Of a stretch of 64,000 nucleotides of DNA, positions 54,113-64,000 are shown one piece after another. Both the position numbers and the translations under genes were made by a program. Positions within the stretch are counted from its first letter, which is position 1. Every line of letters starts with the position of its first letter. The stretch comes from Myxococcus stipitatus DSM 14675 (GTDB taxonomy: Bacteria > Myxococcota > Myxococcia > Myxococcales > Myxococcaceae): contig NC_020126.1 in assembly GCF_000331735.1 (NCBI RefSeq), positions 6,761,501 through 6,825,500 of the forward strand, given 5' to 3'. Under the pieces are notes generated by a model, which had not been told where the DNA came from, did no database searches, and was given only the letters and a program-made list of their open reading frames with translations.

Positions 54113-57100
54113 TCACGCTCCCGGGGCGAGCAACGTCCGGAGGTGCCCGCAGACCTCATCGAGGGTTGGCTTCAGGAACAAGCTCATGTGGTCACATTCG
54201 AAGTTCACGACCTTGAACGTGCGCCGCGTCACGTCGCGCCACGCGGTCGTGTAGTCGAGTGCGTCCAGCTTCTTCAGGACGTCGCTCGACACCCCCACGT
54301 CCTCTGGCGAGACATCGGGAATCACGAACGCGCTGTCGGGGGCCAGGAACCGCGCGGTCTTGAAGTAGAGGACGTCGGAGGCGTCATAGGGGGCCAGTCG
54401 GTAGTCCCGGGTGATGGTCTCGGTAATCCCGACGATGGTGTCCACACCGGCCAGGAACGAATAGATCTCATCGACGCCGAGCGCCGTCTTCACGCGCTGC
54501 TTGATGAGTCGCGCCAGGTGCGCGAGCTGTGCCCCCGAGGGAATCTTCCGCAGCTCGTCCACGGAGATGACGTCCCAGACGGGCGTGTCGAGCTCCGCCG
54601 AGAAGAACATCATCGCGTTCATCAGCCGCTGGACCTCGCGCATCCCCTCCATCGGCGGGCCGCCCGAGCGCTCGAAGGCCTCGAGCAGCTCCGGTGGATA
54701 GGTGTCGAACATGATGAGGTGCTGGACCTCCTCGCCGCGCTGCTTGAGCTGCTGCGCGGCCTCGAAGGCGAGGAGCCCCCCGAAGGAGTAGCCCCCGAGC
54801 ACGTAGGGCCCGTGAGGTTGGACCCGCCGGATGGCGTCGATGTAGTGGTCCATCATCCCCCGGAGCGTCGTGAATGGCGCGCTCCTGCCGTCCACGCCTC
54901 GCGCCTGGAGCGCGTAGAACGGGTACTCGGGTCCGAGGGAGTCGGACAGGCGGTAGTACATCTGCGCGAGACCGGGGGCCCCGTGGAACCAGAACGACGG
55001 ACGCGCCTGTCCCTTCGCGTTCACCGAGAGCAGCTCGGGACACGGGCCGCTCTGAGTGGATTCTGGAGTTCTCCTCGCCGCTGAGTCTGCCCGCTCGGGA
55101 AGAGACACACCCTCCAGCTGAGAGAGATAGGCCCCGAGCTTGCGAATCGTCGGGTGCGCCAGCGGCGCGGACAACGGCACGGTGCCGCCATATCTGCGCT
55201 GCACGGCCTTCATGAAGGTGGTCATCATGAAGGAGTCCATGCCGTACTCGACCAGGTGCCGGTCCGGGTCCAGGCCGTCCCGCTTCAGCAGCTCCGTGAG
55301 CATCCGCTGGAGGTCGGTGACCACCGAGGGCGACTCCTCGGGCCGCGACGTGACGCGCACACGACTCACCGGTGCGGCCTTCAGCCAGTGGCGCTCCTTC
55401 CGGAACGGATAGGTGGGCAGCCCCACCCGCCGAGGCTTCTCTCCCGCGAAGAGCTGCGTGGTGTCGAGCACCGCCCCCGCGACCCAGGCCCGGGCCAGCT
55501 TGCCCAGGTTCCCGGAGCGCATGAGCATCCGCACGATGTCGCCGCCCTCCGCGCCGTCGAACAAGCCCGCGAGCGCGCCCTCCTTCCGGCCTCCCTCGCC
55601 TCGGAAGACCGAGGGTGGTGTGACACCGTCGAGGACCTGTCTCAGCAACGAGCCCAGCTCCTCCAGGGATGAGCACACCACCGCGAGCCGGGCTTCCATG
55701 GCCGTGCGTCCATCGAGCAGCGTGAACGCCACATCCGTCAGGGAGAGCGTCCGAGGCCCTGCTTCGAGGAAGGCCACCAGCTCGCGAATGCGCGCGTCGA
55801 GCCGCTCGTCGTCCTGCGCGGAGAGCACGACCAGACGCGGTGGTTCGGCGCGCGGGGCTTCGAGTCGAGGCGGATAGGACTCCAGGACCAGGTGCGCGCA
55901 GACGCCTCCGAAGCCGTAGGAGTGAATCGCGGCTCGGCGCACGGGACGCGCTGGCCAGCGCTGCCCTCCCGTGAGGATGAAGAACGGCGAGCCCTCCAGC
56001 TGGAGCTGGGGATGGGGCGTCTGGAAGCCCACCACGCCCGGGAGGACGTCATGCTGGAAGGACTTCAGGACCTTGAGCAACGCGGCGATGCCGGAGGCCC
56101 CTTCCGTGTGGCCGATGCTGCCCTTGAGGCAGCCGATGCCGCAGGTCCCCACGGGAGCGGAGGGTGACAGGCGCCGGAACGCGGCCTTGAACGCCTCCAC
56201 TTCGATGGCATCTCCCAGCTCGTTCGCCGCGCCCTGCGCTTCGATGTACTGGAGCGATTCCGGCTCGCTGCCTGCTTGCCGATGGGCTTCGACGATGACC
56301 TCGGTCTGTGCGGCGACGTTGGGGGCCGTCAACGAGTGCCCACGCCCTCCGTGGGCCGCCGCGCTGCCTCGCAACACGCCGAGGATGCGGTCTCCGTCGG
56401 CCTCTGCCTGGGAGACCCGCTTCAGCAGCACCGCGCCCACGGCCTCGCCTCGCACCGAGCCATCCGCGTCCCGGTCGAAGGGCTTCGGCTGTCCACTCCG
56501 GCTGGTGCCCCCCAGGTGCTCGGCGGCCAGGAAGGCACCTCGGCTCAGGAGCACGTTGACGCCGCCCACGAGCGCGACCTCGCACTCGCCATTCCGGAGC
56601 GCGCCGCAGGCCCGGTGCAGCGCCACCGAGGCGCTGGAGCAGCCGGTGTTGATGACCTCGCTGGGGCCCTTGAGGTTGAAGAAGTAGGAGAGGCGGTTGG
56701 CGATCATCGAGGGGTGGATGCCCGCGGCGGAGTGCGGGTCCACGGCCTCGACCGAGCGGTGCAGCTGCTCCGCGTAGTCGAACTTGTCGACCCCGATGAA
56801 GACGCCGGTGCGGCTCTCGCTCACTCGCTTCGGCGTGAGGCCCGCGTCCTCGAACGCGCTCCAGAAGGTCTGAAGCAACAGTCGCTGCTGCGGGTCCATC
56901 AGCTCCGCTTCGCGGGGTGAGATGCGGAAGAGGTCCGCGTCGAATCGATCCACGTCACGCAGGTAGCCGCCCCAATACTCGGACGTGTCCTCCTTCTCTT
57001 CCGCGTCGTCGTAACGCCCCAGCCTCTCGCGGGAGATCGCCGTCTGACCGAGCGCCAGGTTCTTCCAGAACGACTCCACGTCCTCCGCGCCCGGGAACCG

Positions 57101-60100
57101 TCCGCTCGAGCCCACCACCGCGATGGGCTCTGGTGTCCGCGCGAGCACGACGCCACTCAGACCCACCACTTCGGTGGGCCCTGCTGTCCGCGCGGACACG
57201 GCTTCACTCAGGCCCACCACCTCAGTGGGCCCTGCTTTCGGGGCGGACACGACACTCGTTGCCTCGACAGGCGCAGCCGCCCCCCCAGGCCCCGAAGCCT
57301 GCAGTGGTGCGACGGCCTCCTTCGGCTTCTCGGAGGGCGCGGAGCGGACCTGCGTCGAGAGATGGGCCGCGAGCGCACTCAGCGTCGGGTGGGCGTAGAA
57401 CTGCGCGGTCGCGAGCGAGATGCCGAACCGCGTGGACAACCGGCCTGACAGAGTCCTCAGACTGATGGAGTCGAACCCGAAGTCGCCCAGGTTCCCATCG
57501 AACGTCAGCTCCTCGGGTTCCAGCGCCAGAACCGCGGCGGCTTCCTTCCGAAGCGCGTCACGCAGCGCGCTGACATCAACCACCGGAGCTGGAGTTCTCT
57601 CGAGAGGGGCCTCGCGACGCGGCCCCGCTCCTCGGGCCATCAGCGCGTCGAGCCGCTCCCTCTGTCCGGAGAGCACGGCCACCTGGCACTCCTCCAGCTG
57701 AAGCGCGGCCTCCAAGGCGTCAAGGCCACTGGCATCCTCCAGGTAGCTCAAGCCCAATGTGCGCAGGTACAGCGACTCCGCCTCCGGCGCGAAGTGCATC
57801 CCGCCATGCCGCCACAGAGGCCAGTTGAGCGAGAGCGTCTTCCCCGTCCGCTCCCCCCGCGCGCGCCGCGACTCCCGCTGCCGCGCGAACCCGTCCAGGA
57901 AGCGATTGCCCATCGCATAGTCGCCGCCACCGAAGTCTCCCAGGATGGAAGAGACAGACGAGAAGACCACGAAGAAGTCGAGCGCACAGCCACGGGTCGC
58001 TTCGTCGAGCGCCAGCACCCCTTCGACCTTGGGCCTCAGTCCCGACGAGAACGACGCGCCGTCCTTCTCCAGGAACAAGACCGGGTCGATGACCCCAGCC
58101 GCATGCACCACACCATCGAGATATCCGAAGGCTTCCTCCACCTCCTGGACGACCGCGCGCATCGCCGCCACGTCCGCGACGTCCGCCTGGAAGTAGCGTG
58201 CCTCCCCTCCCAGCTGGCGGAGGTGACGCAGCTCCGCGTCCAGCACTGCCTCCGAGGACCTGCGCCCCGTGAGGATGAGGGTCGCGCTGTACCGCTTCGC
58301 CCAATGGCGAGCGACCAACTGCCCCAGTCCTCCACTCCCGCCAGTGATGAGGTAGACGCCCCCCTTGCGCATCACCGAACCACGCCTCGCGGCGCTCTCC
58401 ACGGGTCGGAAGAGGCGGACCTGCCGCTCTCCGTTGTCGAGGATGCGCAGCTCATGCGCCTGCGCTTCGGCGGCCTCGACTTCGTCTCGGAGTGCCCGCG
58501 CCGCGACGACGGGCTCCACGTCCACGGGAACGCACAGCGTCTCGAGATGCAGCCCCGGCAGCACATTGCGGAGCGAAGCGCCCAGCCCGGCCAGCGACTC
58601 GGCCACCGGGTTCGACGCACCCTCCGAGCGCACCGCGAACACCAGCCTGCGCGGCGGTGCCTCTCCCAGGCGAAGCAACCACTGGAGGACCAGCACCATC
58701 GCCGGGAGCTCACGGACCTGAAGCGCCGCACCTCGCGACTCCGTCCCCACGACCACGGAGCCTGGAACCAGCCCCGCGTCTTGGAGGGCTCGGGCACACC
58801 GCTCCAGGTGCGCGGGGTTGGAGGCATCGAGCCCGCAGCGCAGCCCCTCCTCCATCTGCTCGAGCGTGAAGGTGGCGCTGGGTGAGAGCACCACCGTCCC
58901 ACCTTGACCTCGCGCTCGCCGGTCCTCGACGAGCGCCTGACTCCAGGCCGGGTCCACGTTGAGGAGGAGCAGAGGTGCTCGTCCCGCGTCGCCCCCGGCC
59001 GTCGGCGGAAGGGGCTCCCAGGTGGGCCGGTAGAATCGAACCTCGGGAGATGGCTCCGCCACGGACAACGGCGCCGGGGGAGGCGCCACGACCACCGGAG
59101 CCTGCGGCCTCCGGGACATCCAACACCGCCTCCGAGCAAACGTCAGCCCCGGAAGCAGAACCCGCCGAGGCGCGGCTCCTCCTGCCACGGGCCGCCAATC
59201 CAGCTCCGCGCCGCTCACCCACGCCGCAGCGAGCTCGGAAGGTGACGCCGACTCCGACCCAGCCAGCGACACACCCGGCCGCGCCTGTGCGACGTGGAGC
59301 CCCGAAAGCTCCCGCCCCGCGAGGAATGCAGTCCATCCAGACCGAAGCTCTTCCAACGACGATGCCACCACGGCGACACGGTGAAGCAGCTCACGCCTCC
59401 CCACTTGCAGCGTGTGAGCGATGTCACTCAGGTCCAGGTGCTCCGCGCCCAGCGCGCCGAGGAGCTGTTCGACGTGTGCACGCAGTCGCTCCGGCGTCGG
59501 CGCCGACACGGGCACCACCCACGGGCTCACAGGTCGCCGCCGGGCCTCGGGCTGACGCGGTGCCGAGGGCGCTTCCTCGACCACCACATGGCAGTTCGCG
59601 CCACTGAAGCCGAACGCGCTGACAGCCGCCCGTCGCGGCTCGGGCCCGGGTGACGCCCACTCCTTCAAGGTGGTGTTCACATAGAAGGGCGTGTTCTTGA
59701 ACGCGATGTGCTTGTTCTCGGTCCGGACGTGGAGCGTCGGCGGAAGCTCGCGCGCTTTCAGCGACAGCAGGACCTTGATGAGTCCTCCGATGCCCGCGGC
59801 TGCCGTCGTGTGCCCCACATTGCTCTTCAGCGAGCCGACGGCGCAGAACTGACGGTTGCGTGTGAAGCGACGGAACGCCTCGGAGAGCGCGGCGATCTCG
59901 ATGGGGTCTCCCAGCTTGGTCCCCGTGCCGTGGCACTCCACGTAGCTGAGCGTCGCCGGATCCACCCCGCTCCGCTCGTAGACGTCGACGGCCAACAGCT
60001 TCTGCGCATCGAGGCTGGGCGCGGTGATGCCATTGGTCCTCCCGTCCTGGTTCGTCCCCGAACCTCGGATGACCCCGTGAATCACGTCCCCGTCAGCGAG

Positions 60101-63100
60101 CGCGCGGGAGAGCGGCTTGAGCAACACCACCCCCACGCCCTCGCCGATCGCAATCCCATCCGCGTCCTCGGAGAAGGCCTTGCACCGCCCCGAGGGCGAG
60201 AGCATCCCGACATGCCGCATCACCCCCAGCGGCTCCGGCGTGAGGTAGAGCGTCACGCCACCGGCGAGCATGAGGTCCGCTTCGCCATTGCGCAGGCTCT
60301 GACACGCCAGATGCACCGCCACCAGCGAGGACGAGCACGCCGTGTCCACGGTGATGGTGGGTCCTCGGAGGTTCAGGAAGTAGGCGATGCGCGACGCCGT
60401 CAGCGACGCGAAGTTGCCGAGCATCGCGTGACTGAGCTGGTCCGCGCTGAGCTCACCATGCACCTTGTCCTGGTACTCGTTTCCGGAGAGGCCCACGATG
60501 ACACCGCACCGGGAACCCCAGCTGCCCTTGCCCGCGTAGCCCGCCCCCTCCAGCGTCCCCCAGCACTGCTCGAGGAAGAGGCGCTGCTGGGGGTCCATCA
60601 TCTCGGCTTCGGCGGGAGAGATGCCGAAGAACGTCGGCTCGAAGTCCTCGATGCCATCGAGGAATCCCCCCCAACACCCTTCGGCCATCTTCCGAGCGGC
60701 CTCGGGCTCCCAGCCCTCCGCCACGAGCCGCTGGACGGGAAAGCCCGTGACGGAGTCCACGCCCGCCCGGAGGTTCTTCCACAACGACTGGACGTTCTCC
60801 GCCCCCGGGAAGCGGCCCGACATTCCAATCACGGCGATGGGCTCGTCACGCGCCACGCCGCGCGCAGGGGGAAGCTCGGGCATCGGGGCCGCGCCGCGAA
60901 CCTCTTCATGCGCCTGGATGAAGGCGCCGAGCGAGCGAAGGTCGGGGCACTGGAAGAAGTGCTCCATCTTCAGCAGCAGGTTCAGACGACGGTTCACCGC
61001 GTCAATGAAGCGCAGGCCGGACAAGGAGCTGATGCCGTAGTCCTTGAAGGAGGCCGTCGGGTCCAGCTCCGACGGTGACATCTCGAAGACCTCGGCCGCG
61101 ACGGCGATGAGCTGTGCCTCGACGGGCGCTCGCTGCTGGGGCTTCGGCCCCGCCTCCGCTTCGAGCGCCTCGAGCGCGCTCGAGAAGGACCGTGCACCTT
61201 CGATTCGCGTCCGGTTGAGCTGGACGAGCGCGGCCCCGTCCTCCCCCTGGGGCGCCTTCTCGAGGGTGAACAAGAGGTAGCGGATGAGCCCCGCGCCCAG
61301 GGCCTTGCCGAAGTTCGTCCACCCTCGGTGCTGACCTTCCTCGTGCACGGCCTCGGGGTACTCCGCGCGCACGCGGGCCAGGTTCTCCTCCAGGTGCTCG
61401 TCATCGAGGAAGCGGCTGACACCCTCGCTCGTGTCGACGCAGCTCACGACGCGCAGCCGGTGCCGAGCCAGGATCTCCGCGAGCTGGGGAGCCGTGTTGG
61501 TGTACTGGCCCAGATGTGGGAGGTTGATCTCCGTCACGGTGTTCGCGACCCCATCCGCGAGCACCACCAGCCCCCCCTCCTCCAGGTGCTCGGCGATGTT
61601 GCCGAACACGCCGTGCTTGTCCTCGATGTGGAAGATGACCTCGAAGCCGATGATCAAATCGTAGCGACGCGGGAACGGGTCCTTGGAGCTGTCGTGGCAA
61701 TCGACACGCAGCCGCTGAGACAGCCCAGCCTTCGCGATGCGCGAGCGCGCGCTCTCCACCTGCTTCCGGGCAATGGTGAAGCCATCCCCCGAGAGCCCCG
61801 GATGGCGCAGCGCGAGCTGGATGAGGTCCGTCCCCAATCCGCAGCCGATGTCCATCACCGTCCGGACGCGTGAGAAGTCCACGTGGCGGTACAGCACCGC
61901 CTTCATGTCCTTCTGCCGGGCCAGCATGTACCGAGCGTGCTCGGGCCGCCGATGCGGCTCGAAGAACGTCATCAGCCAAGAGAAGCCCGGGAGCTTCTCC
62001 GGGAAGTAGGGGAAGATGAGGTAGATCTCCTCCTTCGGGTCGACGTCGCCGGCGAAGCGGTTGTAGTAGTCGGAGACCACCCCCTGTGGCGCCACGGCTT
62101 CCGATTCGGTGCGCTCGTCGTTCCAGCAGCGGCGCTGCTCGAAGGAATGGGTGGGGAGCGAGACACGGCGGCAGAGGTCCGCGCCTGGTACTCGCGCCCA
62201 GTCAATCACCTTCCCACCCAGCCACTGCTCCGCGGCGACGCCAAGCTCACGCCGCTCGTAGATGGCGGACGCGGCCGCTTCCGACAACCCCCCTTGGGAG
62301 CGGCTTCGTTCGACGACCGAGACACGTCCCGTCTCCGCCGCCCTGCCCTCCTGGTTCAGCGCCTCCAGCAACGCGAGGAGTTGCTCCGTGTCGGTGACCA
62401 CGGCCGCGAACCGATGCGCGAACGGCGCACGTCCGGCCTGGAGCACGTAGGCGATGTCCGCGAGACGCTGAGCGCGTCCTTCCTCCGAGCGCAGGTGGTC
62501 ACGAAGCACGCTCGCGGTGCGGCGAAGCTGCTCCACGCTCCTCGCGGAGAGCACACACAGCTCCTCGCGGCGCGGAACCGGCGCCCGGGTGGGATGAACC
62601 CACTCCTCCAGCACGACGAAGGACTGGGTCCCTCCCGCCGCCGCGGAGCCGGCCAGCGCTCGGCGAGGACCTTCTCCCTTCGCACTCCGTGGGCGAGGCC
62701 AGGGCCCGCGCTCCTTCAGCACATGGAAGGGCGCGGCATCGAGGGAGATTCCCTCATGGAGGTTCGCCGCCACCGGCGTGGGGAACAGCTCGCCCTCCCG
62801 AAGCTGAAGCAGCACGCGGGTGAGCTGCGCCATCCCCGAAGCCGCCTCCAGGTGGCCAATCAGTGGCTTCACGGAGCCCAGCGCGCACCGAGCCCCTGCC
62901 TCCGCGCCGCCGAACACCCCGCTCAGCGAGCGCCACTCCGAGACATCCGTCGTCTCGGCCCCCACGGCCTGAAGCTCCACGTAGCCGATGTCCGACGGAG
63001 CCACCCCCGCCTCCGCCAGGGTCTGCTCGATCAAGGCCCGCTGCGCGGGGGGAGACGGGAGCAGGAAGGACGCACCGCGGCCCTTGTGGCTCACCGAGGT

Positions 63101-64000
63101 CGCGCGAATCACACCCTGGATGGGGTCGCCATCTCGCAGGGCCTCGTCGAGGGGCTTGAGCAACACCATCCCGACGCCCTCGCCCGGGACGAAGCCATCG
63201 CCGCCCTGCTCGAACAGGAGCGGTTCATCACGTGTCGAGGCCAGCCTCGCCTGGCACAGCGTCGAGAAACGGGAGACATGGAGGTACAGGTTCACCGCGC
63301 CGACGAGCGCACCGTCACAATCTCCCCGCGCGATGGCCTTGCGGGCCGCGTCGAGCGCCACCAGCGCCGATGAGCACCCCGTGTCGAACGGGACACTCGG
63401 TCCTCGCAGGTCGAAGAAGTGCGAGATGCGATTGGGCAGGCCGAAGTAGCTCTGGTCGAGCAGCACGTCTCCGCGCTCCGACCAACGCTCCAATCCCAGC
63501 AGCGGATAGCTCAAGCCGTTGACGCCAATGAAGACCCCGTGGCGCTTCCCTTCGAGCGCCGTGTGCGCATAGCCCGCGTCCTCGATGGCCTCCCAGGCGG
63601 CTTGCAGGAGCAGGCGCTCCTCTGGATGCAGTCCCTTGGCTTCGGCCGGAGTCATCTGGAAGGCGAGCGGATCGAACAGCTCGACCCCGGAGAGGAAGCC
63701 ACCCGTGCGGCGGTAGATCTTCCCCTGCGCCGCCTGCTCGAGCCGTGCGTCGAACCAGCGGCTCCAGTCGCCTCGCTCGCTGGGAAGCTCTCGGAGGCTC
63801 CGACGCCCTTCTCGCTGGTTGTCGCGGAAGGCTCGCACGTCGCGGGCCCCCGGGTATCTGCCGCTCAGGCCGATGATGGCCACCTCGCGCTCGACCCTCG
63901 CGGGGACGCTCGCTGGCACATCGACGCGAGGACGTTCGACCACGGCGTCCAGCGCCACCGCGTGGTGCTGAAGGAGGTAGTCCCGCAACGCGGCCAGCGT
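54113..64000 (-). CDS. Trans-AT modular polyketide synthase, C-terminal part (truncated by window edge)
   Basis: Over 3291 residues shown; open to the right edge, so the N-terminal part lies outside. Numbers count from the first Met at 63988. KS1 35-460 (Cys205, Gln340 instead of His, His379); C-methyltransferase 640-930 (DIGCGLGTD 713-721); ACP1 955-1030 (Ser988); KS2 1049-1475 (Cys1218, His1353, His1393, complete); KR 1640-2120 (GGSGGLG, Tyr2024); ACP2 2140-2212 (Ser2174); KS3 2288-2705 (Cys2450, Gln2585 instead of His, His2627); ACP3 2885-2960 (Ser2918); thioesterase 2996-3290 (GYSFGG Ser3068, Asp and His present). No AT. The order KS-MT-ACP / KS-KR-ACP / KS-ACP-TE suggests a release end with non-elongating modules. 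Product unknown. Confidence 0.92.
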   Translation of the reverse strand, partial: TLAALRDYLLQHHAVALDAVVERPRVDVPASVPARVEREVAIIGLSGRYPGARDVRAFRDNQREGRRSLRELPSERGDWSRWFDARLEQAAQGKIYRRTGGFLSGVELFDPLAFQMTPAEAKGLHPEERLLLQAAWEAIEDAGYAHTALEGKRHGVFIGVNGLSYPLLGLERWSERGDVLLDQSYFGLPNRISHFFDLRGPSVPFDTGCSSALVALDAARKAIARGDCDGALVGAVNLYLHVSRFSTLCQARLASTRDEPLLFEQGGDGFVPGEGVGMVLLKPLDEALRDGDPIQGVIRATSVSHKGRGASFLLPSPPAQRALIEQTLAEAGVAPSDIGYVELQAVGAETTDVSEWRSLSGVFGGAEAGARCALGSVKPLIGHLEAASGMAQLTRVLLQLREGELFPTPVAANLHEGISLDAAPFHVLKERGPWPRPRSAKGEGPRRALAGSAAAGGTQSFVVLEEWVHPTRAPVPRREELCVLSARSVEQLRRTASVLRDHLRSEEGRAQRLADIAYVLQAGRAPFAHRFAAVVTDTEQLLALLEALNQEGRAAETGRVSVVERSRSQGGLSEAAASAIYERRELGVAAEQWLGGKVIDWARVPGADLCRRVSLPTHSFEQRRCWNDERTESEAVAPQGVVSDYYNRFAGDVDPKEEIYLIFPYFPEKLPGFSWLMTFFEPHRRPEHARYMLARQKDMKAVLYRHVDFSRVRTVMDIGCGLGTDLIQLALRHPGLSGDGFTIARKQVESARSRIAKAGLSQRLRVDCHDSSKDPFPRRYDLIIGFEVIFHIEDKHGVFGNIAEHLEEGGLVVLADGVANTVTEINLPHLGQYTNTAPQLAEILARHRLRVVSCVDTSEGVSRFLDDEHLEENLARVRAEYPEAVHEEGQHRGWTNFGKALGAGLIRYLLFTLEKAPQGEDGAALVQLNRTRIEGARSFSSALEALEAEAGPKPQQRAPVEAQLIAVAAEVFEMSPSELDPTASFKDYGISSLSGLRFIDAVNRRLNLLLKMEHFFQCPDLRSLGAFIQAHEEVRGAAPMPELPPARGVARDEPIAVIGMSGRFPGAENVQSLWKNLRAGVDSVTGFPVQRLVAEGWEPEAARKMAEGCWGGFLDGIEDFEPTFFGISPAEAEMMDPQQRLFLEQCWGTLEGAGYAGKGSWGSRCGVIVGLSGNEYQDKVHGELSADQLSHAMLGNFASLTASRIAYFLNLRGPTITVDTACSSSLVAVHLACQSLRNGEADLMLAGGVTLYLTPEPLGVMRHVGMLSPSGRCKAFSEDADGIAIGEGVGVVLLKPLSRALADGDVIHGVIRGSGTNQDGRTNGITAPSLDAQKLLAVDVYERSGVDPATLSYVECHGTGTKLGDPIEIAALSEAFRRFTRNRQFCAVGSLKSNVGHTTAAAGIGGLIKVLLSLKARELPPTLHVRTENKHIAFKNTPFYVNTTLKEWASPGPEPRRAAVSAFGFSGANCHVVVEEAPSAPRQPEARRRPVSPWVVPVSAPTPERLRAHVEQLLGALGAEHLDLSDIAHTLQVGRRELLHRVAVVASSLEELRSGWTAFLAGRELSGLHVAQARPGVSLAGSESASPSELAAAWVSGAELDWRPVAGGAAPRRVLLPGLTFARRRCWMSRRPQAPVVVAPPPAPLSVAEPSPEVRFYRPTWEPLPPTAGGDAGRAPLLLLNVDPAWSQALVEDRRARGQGGTVVLSPSATFTLEQMEEGLRCGLDASNPAHLERCARALQDAGLVPGSVVVGTESRGAALQVRELPAMVLVLQWLLRLGEAPPRRLVFAVRSEGASNPVAESLAGLGASLRNVLPGLHLETLCVPVDVEPVVAARALRDEVEAAEAQAHELRILDNGERQVRLFRPVESAARRGSVMRKGGVYLITGGSGGLGQLVARHWAKRYSATLILTGRRSSEAVLDAELRHLRQLGGEARYFQADVADVAAMRAVVQEVEEAFGYLDGVVHAAGVIDPVLFLEKDGASFSSGLRPKVEGVLALDEATRGCALDFFVVFSSVSSILGDFGGGDYAMGNRFLDGFARQRESRRARGERTGKTLSLNWPLWRHGGMHFAPEAESLYLRTLGLSYLEDASGLDALEAALQLEECQVAVLSGQRERLDALMARGAGPRREAPLERTPAPVVDVSALRDALRKEAAAVLALEPEELTFDGNLGDFGFDSISLRTLSGRLSTRFGISLATAQFYAHPTLSALAAHLSTQVRSAPSEKPKEAVAPLQASGPGGAAAPVEATSVVSAPKAGPTEVVGLSEAVSARTAGPTEVVGLSGVVLARTPEPIAVVGSSGRFPGAEDVESFWKNLALGQTAISRERLGRYDDAEEKEDTSEYWGGYLRDVDRFDADLFRISPREAELMDPQQRLLLQTFWSAFEDAGLTPKRVSESRTGVFIGVDKFDYAEQLHRSVEAVDPHSAAGIHPSMIANRLSYFFNLKGPSEVINTGCSSASVALHRACGALRNGECEVALVGGVNVLLSRGAFLAAEHLGGTSRSGQPKPFDRDADGSVRGEAVGAVLLKRVSQAEADGDRILGVLRGSAAAHGGRGHSLTAPNVAAQTEVIVEAHRQAGSEPESLQYIEAQGAANELGDAIEVEAFKAAFRRLSPSAPVGTCGIGCLKGSIGHTEGASGIAALLKVLKSFQHDVLPGVVGFQTPHPQLQLEGSPFFILTGGQRWPARPVRRAAIHSYGFGGVCAHLVLESYPPRLEAPRAEPPRLVVLSAQDDERLDARIRELVAFLEAGPRTLSLTDVAFTLLDGRTAMEARLAVVCSSLEELGSLLRQVLDGVTPPSVFRGEGGRKEGALAGLFDGAEGGDIVRMLMRSGNLGKLARAWVAGAVLDTTQLFAGEKPRRVGLPTYPFRKERHWLKAAPVSRVRVTSRPEESPSVVTDLQRMLTELLKRDGLDPDRHLVEYGMDSFMMTTFMKAVQRRYGGTVPLSAPLAHPTIRKLGAYLSQLEGVSLPERADSAARRTPESTQSGPCPELLSVNAKGQARPSFWFHGAPGLAQMYYRLSDSLGPEYPFYALQARGVDGRSAPFTTLRGMMDHYIDAIRRVQPHGPYVLGGYSFGGLLAFEAAQQLKQRGEEVQHLIMFDTYPPELLEAFERSGGPPMEGMREVQRLMNAMMFFSAELDTPVWDVISVDELRKIPSGAQLAHLARLIKQRVKTALGVDEIYSFLAGVDTIVGITETITRDYRLAPYDASDVLYFKTARFLAPDSAFVIPDVSPEDVGVSSDVLKKLDALDYTTAWRDVTRRTFKVVNFECDHMSLFLKPTLDEVCGHLRTLLAPGA
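57120..57250 (-). repeat. In-gene linker repeat in the PKS
   Basis: Two clear tandem copies, plus a partial one, of a unit encoding GPTEVVGLS(E/G)(A/V)V.AR(T) between ACP2 and KS3 (residues about 2250-2285). Likely a flexible linker that can vary in copy number. Confidence 0.7.

Overview
The window is high-GC DNA (about 68-70% by eye) from a multicellular-type deltaproteobacterium, most probably a Myxococcaceae member (Myxococcus, Corallococcus or Pyxidicoccus). The evidence is the gene content: a Ser/Thr kinase with TPRs, many lipoproteins, ECF42 sigma with a DGPF protein, a trans-AT polyketide synthase, and a secreted protein resembling the Myxococcus fulvus bacteriocin fulvocin C. Genus is an inference.

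Layout. (1) 0.1-9.2 kb: a tight operon of three paralogous double-AAA+ (ClpA-like) ATPases. The first carries, and the second probably carries, a degenerate peptide-chain-release-factor-like C-terminal region. (2) 9.3-15.1 kb: a class C beta-lactamase-like hydrolase, a kinase-TPR protein and an M28 peptidase. (3) 15.2-20.0 kb: a molybdenum hydroxylase (large subunit, 2Fe-2S subunit) with two diheme cytochrome-type lipoproteins. (4) 20.1-22.0 kb: a RegB/RegA-type redox two-component pair. (5) 22.1-24.9 kb: an M23-like secreted protein with two HEAT-like proteins. (6) 25.2-39.7 kb: mostly housekeeping and secreted proteins: ThiD, the YciI/ECF42 pair, a subtilase, a pentapeptide-repeat protein, an S41 peptidase, a beta-propeller lipoprotein, cold-shock protein, a fulvocin-C-like precursor, a terpene synthase and a PQQ-type sugar dehydrogenase.

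(7) 37.5-49.6 kb is a scrambled, lower-GC mobile region ending at tRNA-Leu(UAA). It holds five paralogous ~127-residue secreted proteins, all on the minus strand. It also holds repeated and decayed copies of a two-gene plus-strand module: a small phage-type protein and an SNF2-like helicase. There are two insertion sequences (IS5 family with target duplication; IS3 family, dead) and an N-terminally truncated tyrosine recombinase pointing at the 3' end of the tRNA gene. The helicase 3' ends are repeatedly followed, 10-40 bp on, by a convergent minus-strand gene for a small protein. This looks like an array of cassettes with a constant module and variable cargo, and is one of the two most unusual things in the window.

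(8) 50.0-64.0 kb: a small lipoprotein, a UbiB-family kinase, an acyl-hydrolase-like AT homologue, a discrete malonyl transferase, and the C-terminal 3.3 kaa of a trans-AT PKS that runs off the right edge: KS-MT-ACP / KS-KR-ACP / KS-ACP-TE. Two of its three KS domains have His to Gln in the HGTGT motif. The discrete transferase supplies malonyl units to an assembly line with no built-in AT, and the AT homologue may edit it.

All calls are from reading translations and motifs; no database search was possible.
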